Below, piece by piece: positions 27,643-39,131 of a DNA stretch of 64,000 bases. Origin of the DNA: Xylanimonas allomyrinae (lineage in GTDB: Bacteria; Actinomycetota; Actinomycetes; Actinomycetales; Cellulomonadaceae); the NCBI RefSeq assembly GCF_004135345.1, contig NZ_CP035495.1, positions 3,224,001-3,288,000 on the forward strand, in the 5' to 3' direction. Positions within the stretch are counted from its first letter, which is position 1, and the number at the start of each line of letters is the position of its first letter. The position numbers and the translations under genes are program-made. The notes under the pieces are model-generated. The model saw only the letters and a list, made by a program, of their open reading frames with translations, had not been told where the DNA came from and did no database searches.

Positions 27643-30121
27643 TCAGGCGCTCGGCGCGTGGCGCAGCACGGCGTCGAGGAGCGTGACCGCCGCGGCCTTG
27701 TCGAGCGGGCTGTTGTAGCTGCCGCACTTGGGCGACTGCACGCACGCCGGGCAGCCGTGGTCGCAGGGGCAGGCGGCGATCGCATCGCGCGTGGCGCGCA
27801 ACCACACCGCGCCGAGCCGGTACCCGCGCTCGGCGAACCCGGCGCCACCCGGGTAGGCGTCGTAGACGAAGACCGTCGCCTCCCCGGTGTCGGCGTGCAG
27901 CTCGGTCGAGATGCCGCCCAGGTCCCACCGGTCGCACGTCGCCAGCAGGGGAAGGAGCCCGATCGAGGCGTGCTCGGCCGCGTGCAGCGCACCCGGCACG
28001 ACGTCGGCGTCCAGGCCCGCTGCGCGCAGCACGAACTCGGGCACCGACCACCACACGGCGGTCGTCGCGAGGGTCCGCTCGGGCAGGTCGAGGGCCTCGG
28101 TGCCGAGCACCTGCAGGTCGGGCAGCCGGCGCCGCTCGAAGCTGACGACCTGGCTCGTGACCTCCACGGGCCGAGCCCCACGTGACCGGCCCCCATGACC
28201 GCCCGGTCGTGGCCCGCCCCGGCCCGGCGTCCGGCGCCGGCTCCTCGACCACGATCGACATGACCTCGCGCGACCACGTCCCGTGGTCGACGTCGCGTCG
28301 CACGACGAGCGCGACGCGATCGGCGAGATCGAGGTGGTCGACCACGAACGTCGTGCCCTGGTGGACGTACACCGCACCGTCGTGGACCTGGCCGTCGGCG
28401 GCGCCCGCGTCGACCGTCCCCAGCAGCCGGCCGGTGGGCGCCTCGACGACGCGCACGGGTCGTCCGCCCGAGCCGCGCAGATCGGCCATGCCGGCCGCGG
28501 GCTGCGCGTGCGTCCAGTACCAGCCGGAGGGCCGGCGTCGCAGCGCCCCGCCCTCGACCAGCTCGTCCAGCACGGCCCGCACGTGCGCCGGGTCGCCGAA
28601 CCGGGCCAGGTCCTCGGAGCGCAGCGGAACCTCCTGCGCCGCCGCGCACAGCTGCGGGGCCAGCACGTAGCGGTTGGCCGGGTCGAAGACCGTCGCCTCC
28701 AGCGGCGCGTCGAACACGGCCTCGGGATGGGTCACGAGGTAGGTGTCGAGCGGGTCCTCGCGGGCCACGAACGCCACCAGCCCGTCGGCCCCCGCGCGCC
28801 CGGCGCGCCCCGCCTGCTGCCACAGCGACATGCGCGTGCCGGGCCAGCCCGCGATGAGCACCGCGTCGAGCCCCGAGATGTCGACGCCGAGCTCGAGCGC
28901 GTTCGTCGTCGCCAGGCCCAGCAGCGCACCCGAGCGGATCGCCTGCTCGAGCTCGCGACGCTCCTCCGGCAGGTAGCCGCCACGGTAGGCGGCCACACGC
29001 CTCGACAGGTCGGCCGACACCGGCCGCAGGTGGTCGCGCGCCGCTTGCGCGACAGACTCCGCGCCGCGGCGCGACCGCGTGAACGCGAGCGTGCGCGCCC
29101 CGTGCGCCGCCAGGTCGGCCAGCAGGTCGGCCACCTCCGCGGTCGCCGTGCGGCGCGGGTGGTCGGCCGCGCCGTCGGCCGTCACCACGGGCGCCTGCTC
29201 ACCCTCGGCGTGGCCCGGGTCCAGCGGGTCGGGCAGCAGCCACGGGTCGTCGTCGCCGGGCGTGGAGCGCGCGAACGCGAACGACGCCAGCTCGGGCGGC
29301 TGCCACAGTGCCACGGTGCGCCGCCCGGACGGCGACGCGTCCGCGGTCAGCGCGACGACGTCGTCGGCGCTCACCCCGAGCAGCCGTGCGGCGCTCGCGG
29401 CGGGCTCGGCCGACGTCGCGCTCGCGACGACGAACGTGAGCGCCCCGCCCCGGTGGTGCTCGACGAGCCGGGCGAGGCGGCGCAGCACGAGGGAGACGTG
29501 CGCGCCGAACACGCCCCGGTAGGTGTGGCCCTCGTCGACGACGACGTAGCGCAGCGCACGCAGGAACCGCGACCAGCGCCGCTGGTTCGGGAGCAGCGAG
29601 AAGTGCAGGAAGTCGGGGTTGGTGAGCACGACGTCGGCGTGCTCCTGCACCCAGCGGCGCTCCTCGGCGGGGGTGTCGCCGTCGCAGGTGGCCACGCGCA
29701 GGTCGCGCCCGGCGTCGTCGGGCATGGCCGCCAGGACGCGGTCGAGGGCCGCGAGCTGGTCGGCGGCGAGCGCCTTGGTGGGGGACAGGTAGAGCACCGC
29801 GCCCCGTCGTTGCCGCGGCAGCCCGCGCCCGACGGCGGTCAGCGCGGGCAGCCAGAACGCGAGCGACTTGCCCGAGCCGGTCGACGTGGCGAGCGCGACG
29901 TGCCGTCCCGACCACGCGGCCGAGGCCGCGTCGGCCTGGTGCACCCACGGGCGCCCGACGCCCAGCGACCGGTAAGCCGCGACGAGGGCCGGGTCGGCCC
30001 ACGCGGGCCAGTCGGCGGTGCGGCCGGCTCGGGCGGGGAGGGTGCGCACGTGCGTCAGCCGGTCGGCTCGCGCGCCGCCCGCGAGCAGCACGTCGAGCAG
30101 CGGGTGGGGGGCGTCGGGCAC
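27643..30121 (-). CDS. MrfA/Lhr-like DEXH helicase with DUF1998-type zinc domain (apparent frameshift)
   Basis: About 825 residues. Helicase core: ATSTGSGKSLAFWLPAL (motif I), SPTKALAADQ (Ia), VVVDEGHTYRGVFGAHV (DEGH, motif II), SATS (III), then LLGLATTNALELGVDISGLD and QQAGRAGRAG (VI). The C-terminus has CPCDHGCPACVQSPKCG, the cysteine cluster of the MrfA/YprA DUF1998 domain, a DNA-repair helicase family. In actinobacteria it is the 'helicase/secretion neighborhood' DEAH helicase next to Tad genes. The frame shifts near 28168-28170, where one extra base (or two missing) is implied: TWGSA then VEVTSQVVSFERRR. This is the only break that is not a simple one-base loss. GGAGG precedes GTG 30121. 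Confidence 0.88.
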
Positions 30122-30217
30122 GGGTTCATCCTCCCAGGTCCGTGGTGGGACGACCGGCGCCGGCCGTCCGGGCCTGGCGGGCTGGCCCGGCGGGCTGGCC
30201 CGGCGTCGACCGGCGGC

Positions 30218-31006
30218 TCAGCGCGCCTGCGAGGCCGGCCCGTCGACCGTCAGGTGGCGGGCGAGGAACGGGTCGACGACCGCGTGGTACGCGGCGGGTG
30301 CGTCGCGCCGGACGCAGTGCCCTGCGCCGTCGATCACCACGGCCTCGACGTTCGGGTTGCTCGTCCGGGCTGCGAACGGCGCCAGAGCCCCGAGCGCAGG
30401 GAGCACGAACAGCGTCGGCACCGCGAGGGTCTCCAGCAGTGCCGGCCAGTCGCGTTCGGGCAGTTCGAGCCGGTCGATCATCGCCCGCTCGACGAACGGC
30501 TTGCACGCGGCCCAGGCGTGGATCTCGCGTGCGGACCAGGGGGTCTCGGCCGCCATCCGGCCGATCTCGGCGTCCGTCCCGCCCGCGAAGGCGTCGAGGA
30601 ACCGGTGCTGCTGCGCCTGGAACTCCGGCAACGAGTCGTTGTCTCCCGGGCACGGCAGGGGCGGGTCCTCCAGGACGACGGCACGGACCAGGCCGGGCGC
30701 GGCTGCCGCCACGCTCAGCGACAGGTGCGCGCCGAGCGAGTGCCCGACCAGCGCGGGAGGTTCCGGCAAGGACGCGAGCAGTTCCCGCAGGTCGCGCGTC
30801 CACCGCTGGGCGACGTCGCCCGGCTCGTCGTCGGTGAAGCGCGGTGAGGCACCGTGACCGCGCAGGTCGACGGCCAGGAGGGGCCACCGGGCCTGCCACC
30901 GGCCGACGGCGTCGGGCCAGGTGGTGCCCGCGTCGGTCAGGCCGTGGACCAGGACGAGGCGGGGCGCGCCCGCCGGCCCGAACCGATGCGTCACGATCGG
31001 TGCCAC
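30218..31006 (-). CDS. Alpha/beta-fold hydrolase
   Basis: 262 residues. Typical cytosolic alpha/beta hydrolase: oxyanion region LVLVHGLTDAGTTW (HG motif ~24), nucleophile elbow GHSLGAHLSLSVAA (Ser in GxSxG, ~99) and a C-terminal GAGHCVRRDAP with the catalytic His. A cap-like helical insertion lies between. The substrate is unknown; bromoperoxidase/esterase-like activity is typical. GTG 31006 is chosen because GGGAGG lies 5 nt upstream; longer open frame exists but lacks homology. Confidence 0.88.
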   Translation of the reverse strand: MAPIVTHRFGPAGAPRLVLVHGLTDAGTTWPDAVGRWQARWPLLAVDLRGHGASPRFTDDEPGDVAQRWTRDLRELLASLPEPPALVGHSLGAHLSLSVAAAAPGLVRAVVLEDPPLPCPGDNDSLPEFQAQQHRFLDAFAGGTDAEIGRMAAETPWSAREIHAWAACKPFVERAMIDRLELPERDWPALLETLAVPTLFVLPALGALAPFAARTSNPNVEAVVIDGAGHCVRRDAPAAYHAVVDPFLARHLTVDGPASQAR

Positions 31007-31150
31007 CGTGCCCTCCCACCCGTGCGCCGACGCCAGGAACGCCCTCAGTGTGGCCCGGCCGTGGCCGGCTGGTGGCGGCCCTGGCGCTCGAAGCGACGCA
31101 CGGGACCACCGGCACTGGCGTGAGGGACGCCGGGCACGCACCATCGAGTC

Positions 31151-31786
31151 ATGGACCGAACCCGTGGCCGTCCCGCGTCCCTCGTCGCGACCTGCGCCCT
31201 CGGAGTGGGGGCCGCCCTGCTCACCCGGCGCATGACCCAGACGTGGGGCACGCTCGCCGGCGAGGCGGACGAGGTGCTCGCGGGCGACGGGATCCTGCCG
31301 CACGCCGACGTCGTCGCCACGCGCGGGATCGGGATCGCCGCCCCGCCGCGGGCGGTGTGGCCGTGGCTGGTCCAGCTCGGGTACGGGCGCGGCGGCTTCT
31401 ACAGCTACGACCGGATCGAGCGGATGATCGGCCTCGACATCCACTCGGCGGATCGCGTCGAGGAGCGCTGGCAGGGCCTGGCCGTCGGCGACCCGGTCCA
31501 CCTGGCGCCGCAGGTGGCGCTGCGCGTCGCGGAGCTGGAGCCGGGGAGCCACCTCGTGCTGGAGGGCGACGGCTCGCTGCCGGGGGCCGGCGCGGCCCCC
31601 TACGCGTTCACGTGGGCGTTCGTGCTGCGTCCGGTGGACGCGGGCACGCGCCTGCTGGTCCGCGAGCGGTACCGCCCGCTGGGCGCGGGCGGGCGCGTGC
31701 TTGCGGAGGTGGTGCAGCCGATGAGCTTCGTGATGACGGCGGCCATGCTGCGCGGCATCCGCGAGCGGTCGCTGACGGCCGCCTGA
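31151..31786 (+). CDS. SRPBCC-type conserved protein with N-terminal membrane segment
   Basis: 211 residues. A short Ala-rich hydrophobic segment (SLVATCALGVGAALL) follows a basic start. The body carries ATRGIGIAAPPRAVWPWLVQLGYGRGGFYSYDRIE, the start of a polyketide-cyclase-like (SRPBCC) ligand-binding fold, and a beta-rich end (TRLLVRERYRP). Such proteins are common in actinobacteria with no assigned function. It is divergent from the hydrolase (144-bp gap) and converges on the M18 peptidase. Confidence 0.75.
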   Translation: MDRTRGRPASLVATCALGVGAALLTRRMTQTWGTLAGEADEVLAGDGILPHADVVATRGIGIAAPPRAVWPWLVQLGYGRGGFYSYDRIERMIGLDIHSADRVEERWQGLAVGDPVHLAPQVALRVAELEPGSHLVLEGDGSLPGAGAAPYAFTWAFVLRPVDAGTRLLVRERYRPLGAGGRVLAEVVQPMSFVMTAAMLRGIRERSLTAA

Positions 31787-31796
31787 GCGCTTCCGG

Positions 31797-33097
31797 TCAG
31801 CCGGCGAGCACCTGCGCCATCGCCCGCGTCAGGTACCACGGGTCGACGACGGCGGTCAGTTCGCGCGCGGAGTGCATCGACAGGATCGGCACCCCGACGT
31901 CGACGGTGCGCAGCCCGAACCGTGTGGCGGCGATCGGCCCGATGGTCGACCCGCACGGGATCGCGTTGTTGGACACGAACTCCTGGCTCGGCACGTCCGC
32001 GGCCGCGCATGCGGCCTGCCAGCGCGCGGCGCCGTGCGCGTCCGTCGCGTACCGCTGGTTGGCGTTGATCTTGAGGATGGGGCCGCCGCCCGCGACCGGG
32101 TGGTTGGCCGGGTCGTGCCGCTCGGGGTAGTTGGGGTGGACGGCGTGCCCGACGTCGGACGACACGAGGAACGACGCGGCGAACGCCTGCGCGCGCTGCT
32201 CGGTGGTCGCGCCGAGCGCGGCGGACACGCGGGTGAGCACGTCGCCGAGCAGCGGCCCGCCGGCGCCGGACCGCGTCTGGGAGCCGATCTCCTCGTGGTC
32301 GAACGCGGCGATCACTTGCACGCTCGGCCCGGTGCCCGCGACGCTCAGCAGTGCCGCGAGCGCGGCGTGCGTCGACAGCAGGTTGTCGAGCCTTCCCGAC
32401 GCCCACAGGGCGCCCCCCGCCCGAACGCACGTGGTGCCTGCGTGTCCGCGACGACGACGTCGTACCCGCCGATCGCGGCCGGGTCGACGCCGGCGCCGTC
32501 GTCGGCGGTCGCGGCGAGCGCCGCGAGCACGTCGGCCTCGGACGGGTCGCCCAGTCCCCATACGGGCTGGGTGTGGCGCTGCTTGTCGAGCGTGAGGCTC
32601 TCGTTGGCCGACCTGTCGAGGTGGACGGCGAGCTGTGGCAGGCGCAGCAGCGGCCCGGTGCGTACCAGGTGCTCGCTGCCGTCGAGCAGCACGAGGCGTC
32701 CCGCGAGCTCGAGCTCGCGGTCGAGCCACGAGTTGAGCAGCGGCCCGCCGTAGACCTCGACGCCGGCCTGCCAGAACCCGTGTCCGCCGGTGGTGGGGCG
32801 GGGCTTGAGCTTGAAGCCGGGTGAGTCGGTGTGCGTCCCCAGGACGGTGAACGGGGTCGTCGGCCCGGCGTGGGCGGGCACGGCGAACGCGACGACGGAG
32901 CCGTCTCGCACGACGACGTAGCGGCCGCCGGGCTCGATCGCCCAGGCGTCGGTCTCGTCCAGCGGGGCGAACCCGGCCGCTCGTGCGCGCATTGCGACAT
33001 CGGCTGCGGCGTGGAACGACGAGGGTGAGGCGGTGACGAATGCGCCCAGGTCCTCGACGTGGGCGCGGGCCTGGGCGGGGACGGCGGCGATCGGCAT
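31797..33097 (-). CDS. M18-family aspartyl aminopeptidase (apparent frameshift)
   Basis: About 433 residues, the usual M18 length. The metal-site motifs are present: GTHTDSPGFKLKPRP (first His/Asp), FDHEEIGSQTRSGA (catalytic Glu pair), SSDVGHAVHPNYPERHDP and GPILKINANQRYATD, then the C-terminal MHSARELTAVVDPW with the last His ligand. It removes N-terminal acidic residues from peptides in the cytoplasm. The frame changes at the CCCCCC run 32413-32418; one more base gives PRAFGRGGALWASGRLDNL. Start ATG 33097 (PIAAVPAQARAHVEDLGAFV). Confidence 0.92.
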
Positions 33098-33157
33098 GCA
33101 CCGCAGTCTCGCATGCGCTATGTCGTGGGCCACGTTGTCGCGCTCTTCACACCCTCT

Positions 33158-33186
33158 CGTGAGAACCGTCACATTGTGGGTACACT
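33158..33186 (+). promoter_or_regulatory. hppA promoter region with CRP/GlxR-type operator
   Basis: CGTGA-GAACCG-TCACA at 33158-33173 is one mismatch from TGTGA-N6-TCACA. A -10-like TACACT follows at 33181-33186; no good -35 is seen, the operator taking its place. The start codon is about 75 bp downstream. Confidence 0.5.
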
Positions 33187-33259
33187 CCCGGCATCCCGTC
33201 GTCAACGACGCCGGCGGGTCCTTTCACCGCCTCGGGGGAGGCGTCGTCAAGGAGGACGG

Positions 33260-35575
<2,316 letters not shown>

Positions 35576-35626
35576 GGCCGTTCTCGCGTCGGCGCCGAGG
35601 GCCCGCGGGCGCAGGCGTCGACCGGC

Positions 35627-36169
35627 CTAGAGCCCCGTGCGTCCGTCGATGCACTCGCGCAGCAGGTCAACGTGGCCCATGTGCCGCGCGTACTCCTCGA
35701 TCAGGTGGACCAGCACGTCACGAGCCTCGACCGTGCCGTCCGCGAACGGCACCTCGCGGTCCATCTCCTCCGACCAGAACACGTCGTCGGACGCCGCGAC
35801 CGCCTCGCCCCACGCGTCCCACGCCTCGGTCACGCACGCGTCGGTCGCCGTCGCGCCGGCGAAGTCGTGGTCGGCGACCTCCGGCAGCTCGAACGGACCG
35901 GGCGTGTGCCGGCCGTTCAGCACGCGCTGGAACCAGTGGTGCTCGACGTTGGCGAGGTGCCGCACGATCCCGAGCAGCGACAGCGCCGACGGCGGCACCG
36001 ACCGCCGTGCGAGCTGCTCGGCGTCGAGGCCGTCGCACTTCATCACGAGCGTCATCCGGTAGCGGCACAGGTACTCCCAGACCGTCTCCTTCTCGCCCGA
36101 GGGCTCGGGGCCGGTGGAACGCGGGTCGTGTTCGGGGTCGACCCACAGGGCGGTCGTCGCGGACGTCAC
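35627..36169 (-). CDS. DinB-family (DUF664) putative metal-dependent protein
   Basis: 180 residues, four-helix-bundle DinB/YfiT fold. The metal-binding histidines appear in RHLANVEHHWFQRVLNG and in HLIEEYARHMGHVDLLRE. Actinobacterial members include mycothiol- or bacillithiol-dependent transferases, so a thiol-dependent detoxification role is possible but unproved. GTG 36169 is the probable start: family-like sequence begins right after it, and the longer open frame upstream has none. Confidence 0.88.
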   Translation of the reverse strand: MTSATTALWVDPEHDPRSTGPEPSGEKETVWEYLCRYRMTLVMKCDGLDAEQLARRSVPPSALSLLGIVRHLANVEHHWFQRVLNGRHTPGPFELPEVADHDFAGATATDACVTEAWDAWGEAVAASDDVFWSEEMDREVPFADGTVEARDVLVHLIEEYARHMGHVDLLRECIDGRTGL

Positions 36170-36244
36170 GCGCGGAGGATCACCCGAGCGTCCCGCCCTG
36201 GTCAAGTGCACGATCAGGCATTCGGCGCGCGCCGGGCTCCGCGC

Positions 36245-36250
36245 TACCCT
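36245..36250 (+). promoter_or_regulatory. -10 TACCCT, probable leaderless start
   Basis: TACCCT is followed by six bases and the ATG at 36257, with no ribosome site. Confidence 0.5.
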
Positions 36251-36256
36251 CCCGCC

Positions 36257-36781
36257 ATGAAGCGAGCCACGACGCGACGGTTCGCCGTGCGTGTTCCGCG
36301 CGGTCGCCGCCTCGCCGTCCCCCGCATGCTCGACCGTCGGCTGGCGCTCGTCACGGTGGCGGGCGCCGCGCTCGTCGCGGGCCTGGGAGCGGGCGCGGCC
36401 GGTGACCGGGTCCCCGAGGCCGCGCCCGAACCCGTCGCTGCGACGCCCGAGCAGTGCGCCGCCGCCCAGGTCGCCTGGACGGAGTCGGCGGCGCGGCAGG
36501 TGACGATGGACGCCGAGGATCCGGCGACGCTGCGGGCAGGGTTCGTCGGGGCGAGCCGGGCGCTGGCGGACGTCGCCCCGCCGGCCGCGGTCGCGGCGGA
36601 CTGGACCGCCGTGAGGTCCTTCTTCGACACGGTCGCCCAGGCCGTCGCTCCGGTGGACCCCGCGGACGCGGACGGGATCGTGGCCGCCGTCGACACCGCC
36701 CTCGCCGGGCTCGACACCGGCGCGGTCACCGCGGCCTCGGCGCGCGTGACGCAGTTCCTGCACACCGACTGCGCGGGCTGA
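36257..36781 (+). CDS. Small exported/membrane-anchored two-cysteine protein, paralogue of the next gene
   Basis: 174 residues. A basic N-terminus (KRATTRRFAVRVPRGRR) precedes a hydrophobic helix (LALVTVAGAALVAGLGAGAAG), which could be a signal peptide or anchor. The rest is a helical domain bounded by two Cys: EQCAAAQVAWTES near its start and TQFLHTDCAG at the very end. The following lipoprotein has the same pattern (ADCAALQAAW ... TQFVSGGCVAP), so the two arose by tandem duplication. No known domain or function. The two cysteines could form a disulfide outside the membrane. Confidence 0.75.
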   Translation: MKRATTRRFAVRVPRGRRLAVPRMLDRRLALVTVAGAALVAGLGAGAAGDRVPEAAPEPVAATPEQCAAAQVAWTESAARQVTMDAEDPATLRAGFVGASRALADVAPPAAVAADWTAVRSFFDTVAQAVAPVDPADADGIVAAVDTALAGLDTGAVTAASARVTQFLHTDCAG

Positions 36782-36807
36782 GGCGAGATGTCTCGCGGGT
36801 GAGATCT

Positions 36808-36834
36808 GGCGCGGTTTCTGCCCTGAACCGCGCC
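36808..36834 (+). terminator. Hairpin between the two paralogues
   Basis: A perfect 9-bp stem GGCGCGGTT/AACCGCGCC with a 9-nt loop lies 26 bp after the stop. A second palindrome GCGAGA-TG-TCTCGC lies at 36783-36796. It may separate the two paralogues into distinct transcripts. Confidence 0.6.
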
Positions 36835-36876
36835 GCGCGATTTCATCTGACGCGCTCGGTGGGTGACGATGGACGG

Positions 36877-37461
36877 ATGCTTCCCTTCCGGCCGGTACAG
36901 CCCCGCGCGCCCCGCGTGCGCGCCGTGGCGGCCCTCGTCTCAGCGGGGGTGCTCGCCACCGTCCTGCTCGGCGGCTGCAGCGGACCCTTCGGCGCGAACG
37001 ACTCCGGGTCGGGCGAGCCCACGTCGGAGTCGTCCGCGGTGGTCGTCGCCCCGGACGCCGTCGTGCCCGAGTCCGACGGCGGCGGCGCCGAGATGCCGGC
37101 CGCCGAGCCGAACGCCACACCCGAGGCGGACTGCGCTGCTCTGCAGGCCGCGTGGAACCAGACCAACCAGGCGCTGGTGAACCTCAGCGCAGACCACCCG
37201 CGCGCGCTGGTCAACTCCTTCCGTGTCGCGGCCGAGGCGATGACGGGCGTCGAGGCTCCCGAGGCGATCGCCGAGCCGTGGTCGGCCATGGCCCGCTACC
37301 TCGCGCGGGTCAACAAGGGCCTGGAGGACGTCGACGCGAGCGACGCCGGTGCCGTCTCCGCCGCGATGGCCGACGCCGTGTCCGCCGACGACACGAAGGC
37401 GGCCACCGCCGCCGGCGAGAAGATCACGCAGTTCGTCTCCGGCGGCTGCGTCGCGCCGTGA
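36877..37461 (+). CDS. Lipoprotein, paralogue of the preceding two-cysteine protein
   Basis: 194 residues. A lipobox VLLGGC with Cys34 marks it as a lipoprotein anchored on the outer face of the membrane. A ~55-residue Ser/Pro/Ala/Glu-rich linker follows, then the same two-cysteine helical domain as the preceding gene (ADCAALQAAWNQTNQALVNL ... TAAGEKITQFVSGGC). Function unknown. The stop overlaps the methyltransferase start (GTGA), so these two are co-translated; whether they cooperate is unknown. Confidence 0.78.
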   Translation: MLPFRPVQPRAPRVRAVAALVSAGVLATVLLGGCSGPFGANDSGSGEPTSESSAVVVAPDAVVPESDGGGAEMPAAEPNATPEADCAALQAAWNQTNQALVNLSADHPRALVNSFRVAAEAMTGVEAPEAIAEPWSAMARYLARVNKGLEDVDASDAGAVSAAMADAVSADDTKAATAAGEKITQFVSGGCVAP

Positions 37462-39043
37462 GCGTCCCTGCCGCCGACGCCGCCGCGCTCGCCGCGCTCC
37501 GTGCCGACCTGGAGGATGCCGACTACACCGTCGACGGCGTCGCCGACCTCGTCGGCAGCCTGGGGGTGGCGGCGCTGCACCGCGAGCAGGCGCTGCCCGC
37601 GATCCGGGCGGTCGAGGCCGCCGTCGGTGGCCGCGCGCCACGCTCCTGGGACCCGCGGGCCACGCTCACCCGGCTCTTCCTGCTGGGCGGCCAGGTGCCG
37701 CGCGCCGCGCTCGACGCGGCGCTCCCGGCCACGGGCGCCGACGGACTCGTGCGTGCGGGCCTCGCGATCGCTGCCGGCCAGGGCGACGACGCCGCGGTGC
37801 GCGCCGCCGTCGACCTCGCGCCCTATGCGGCCACCGACGCGCGCGGCGACGTGCGCTGGTGGCTCGCCTCCGACCTGGGCGAGCTGGCCCGGGGCGGGGC
37901 CATCGCCAACGACCACGTGCTCGGCGCGGGCGGGGCGTCGCTCATGCTCGCGCAGGTCACGATGCGTGAGCCGGTCGGGCGCGTGCTCGACCTGGGCACC
38001 GGGTGCGGCATCCAGGCGCTGCACGCGTCGCGGCACGCGGGCGCCGTCGTCGGCACGGACGTCTCGGCTCGGGCGCTGGCGTTCGCGCGGCTCAACGCGG
38101 GTCTCAACCTGGGGGACGCGGACGCGTTCGACCTGCGGCTCGGGTCGATGCTCGAGCCGGTCGCGGGGAGGCCTTCGACCTCGTGGTGTCGAACCCGCCG
38201 TTCGTCATCACGCCGCACTCCGGGGCGGCAGGCCGCGCCGTCCACGACGCCCTGGGCGACTTCGAGTACCGCGACGGGGGCCGCGCGGGCGACGACCTCG
38301 TGCGCGACCTGGTCACCGCCGTCGGTGCGGTGCTCGCGCCCGGTGGGACGGCCCAGCTTCTGGGCAACTGGGAGCACCGGCGTGGCGAGCCGTGGGCGGA
38401 GCGTGTCGGAGCCTGGCTCGACGCGTCGGGGCTCGACGGCTGGGTGATCCAGCGCGAGGTGCTCGACCCGGCCGAGTACGCCGAGACGTGGATCCGCGAC
38501 GGCGGCACCACCCCCGACCGCGACCCGGACGGGTGGGCGGCCGCATACGGGGCGTGGCTCGACGACTTCGCGTCGCGTGACGTCGAGGCGATCGGGTTCG
38601 GCATCGTCACGCTGCGGCGCCCGGCCACCGAGCGCGCACGCCTGCGCCGCATCGAGGAGCACACGGGCGCGGTACGGCAGCCCCTCGGCGCGCATCTTGC
38701 GGCCTCGCTCGCGGCGCACGAGTGGCTCGCGGCCCGGACCGACGAGTCGCTCGCGCACTCACGGCTGGAGGTCGCCGCGGACGTGACCGAGGAGCGGTAC
38801 CTCACCCCGGGCCTGCCGGACCCGAACGTCGTCGTCGTGCGGCAGGGCGACGGGCTGGGCCGCGGGGTCCACGCCTCGACGGCCCTCGCCGCGCTGGTCG
38901 GCGCGTGCGACGGCGAGCTCACGGTGGGGCAGATCGCGGGGGCGGTCGCCGCCCTCGTCGACGTCGACGCGGACGCCCTGCGCGCCGAGCTGCTTCCCGC
39001 GGTGCGCGGGCTGGTGCGCGACGGCTTCCTGCGGCCGGCCTGA
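37458..39043 (+). CDS. Class I SAM-dependent methyltransferase of unknown target (apparent frameshift)
   Basis: About 528 residues. The N-terminal ~180 residues are helical and unlike known domains. The SAM-binding motif I is VGRVLDLGTGCGIQALHAS (~176-194). Motif IV is VVSNPPFVITP, an NPPF signature typical of enzymes that methylate exocyclic or amide nitrogen (HemK/PrmC, DNA or RNA N6-adenine types). The C-terminal ~170 residues form a further domain, with a winged-helix-like end. The frame breaks at the GGGG run 38165-38168; one more G gives PVAGEAFDLVVSNPPF. This three-part protein is an actinobacterial family; the substrate is unassigned. GTG start coupled to the lipoprotein. Confidence 0.82.
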
Positions 39044-39119
39044 GCCCGCGGTGGCACGTTCGCGCCGGGTCGCCGCGCGGCCCGTCCCGCACGATCACGG
39101 CCTCCCCACATCCTTTCGC

Positions 39120-39125
39120 TACGGT
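39120..39125 (+). promoter_or_regulatory. -10 TACGGT, probable leaderless start for the PAP2 gene
   Basis: TACGGT is followed by six bases and ATG 39132, with no ribosome site. Confidence 0.5.
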
Positions 39126-39131
39126 CTTACC

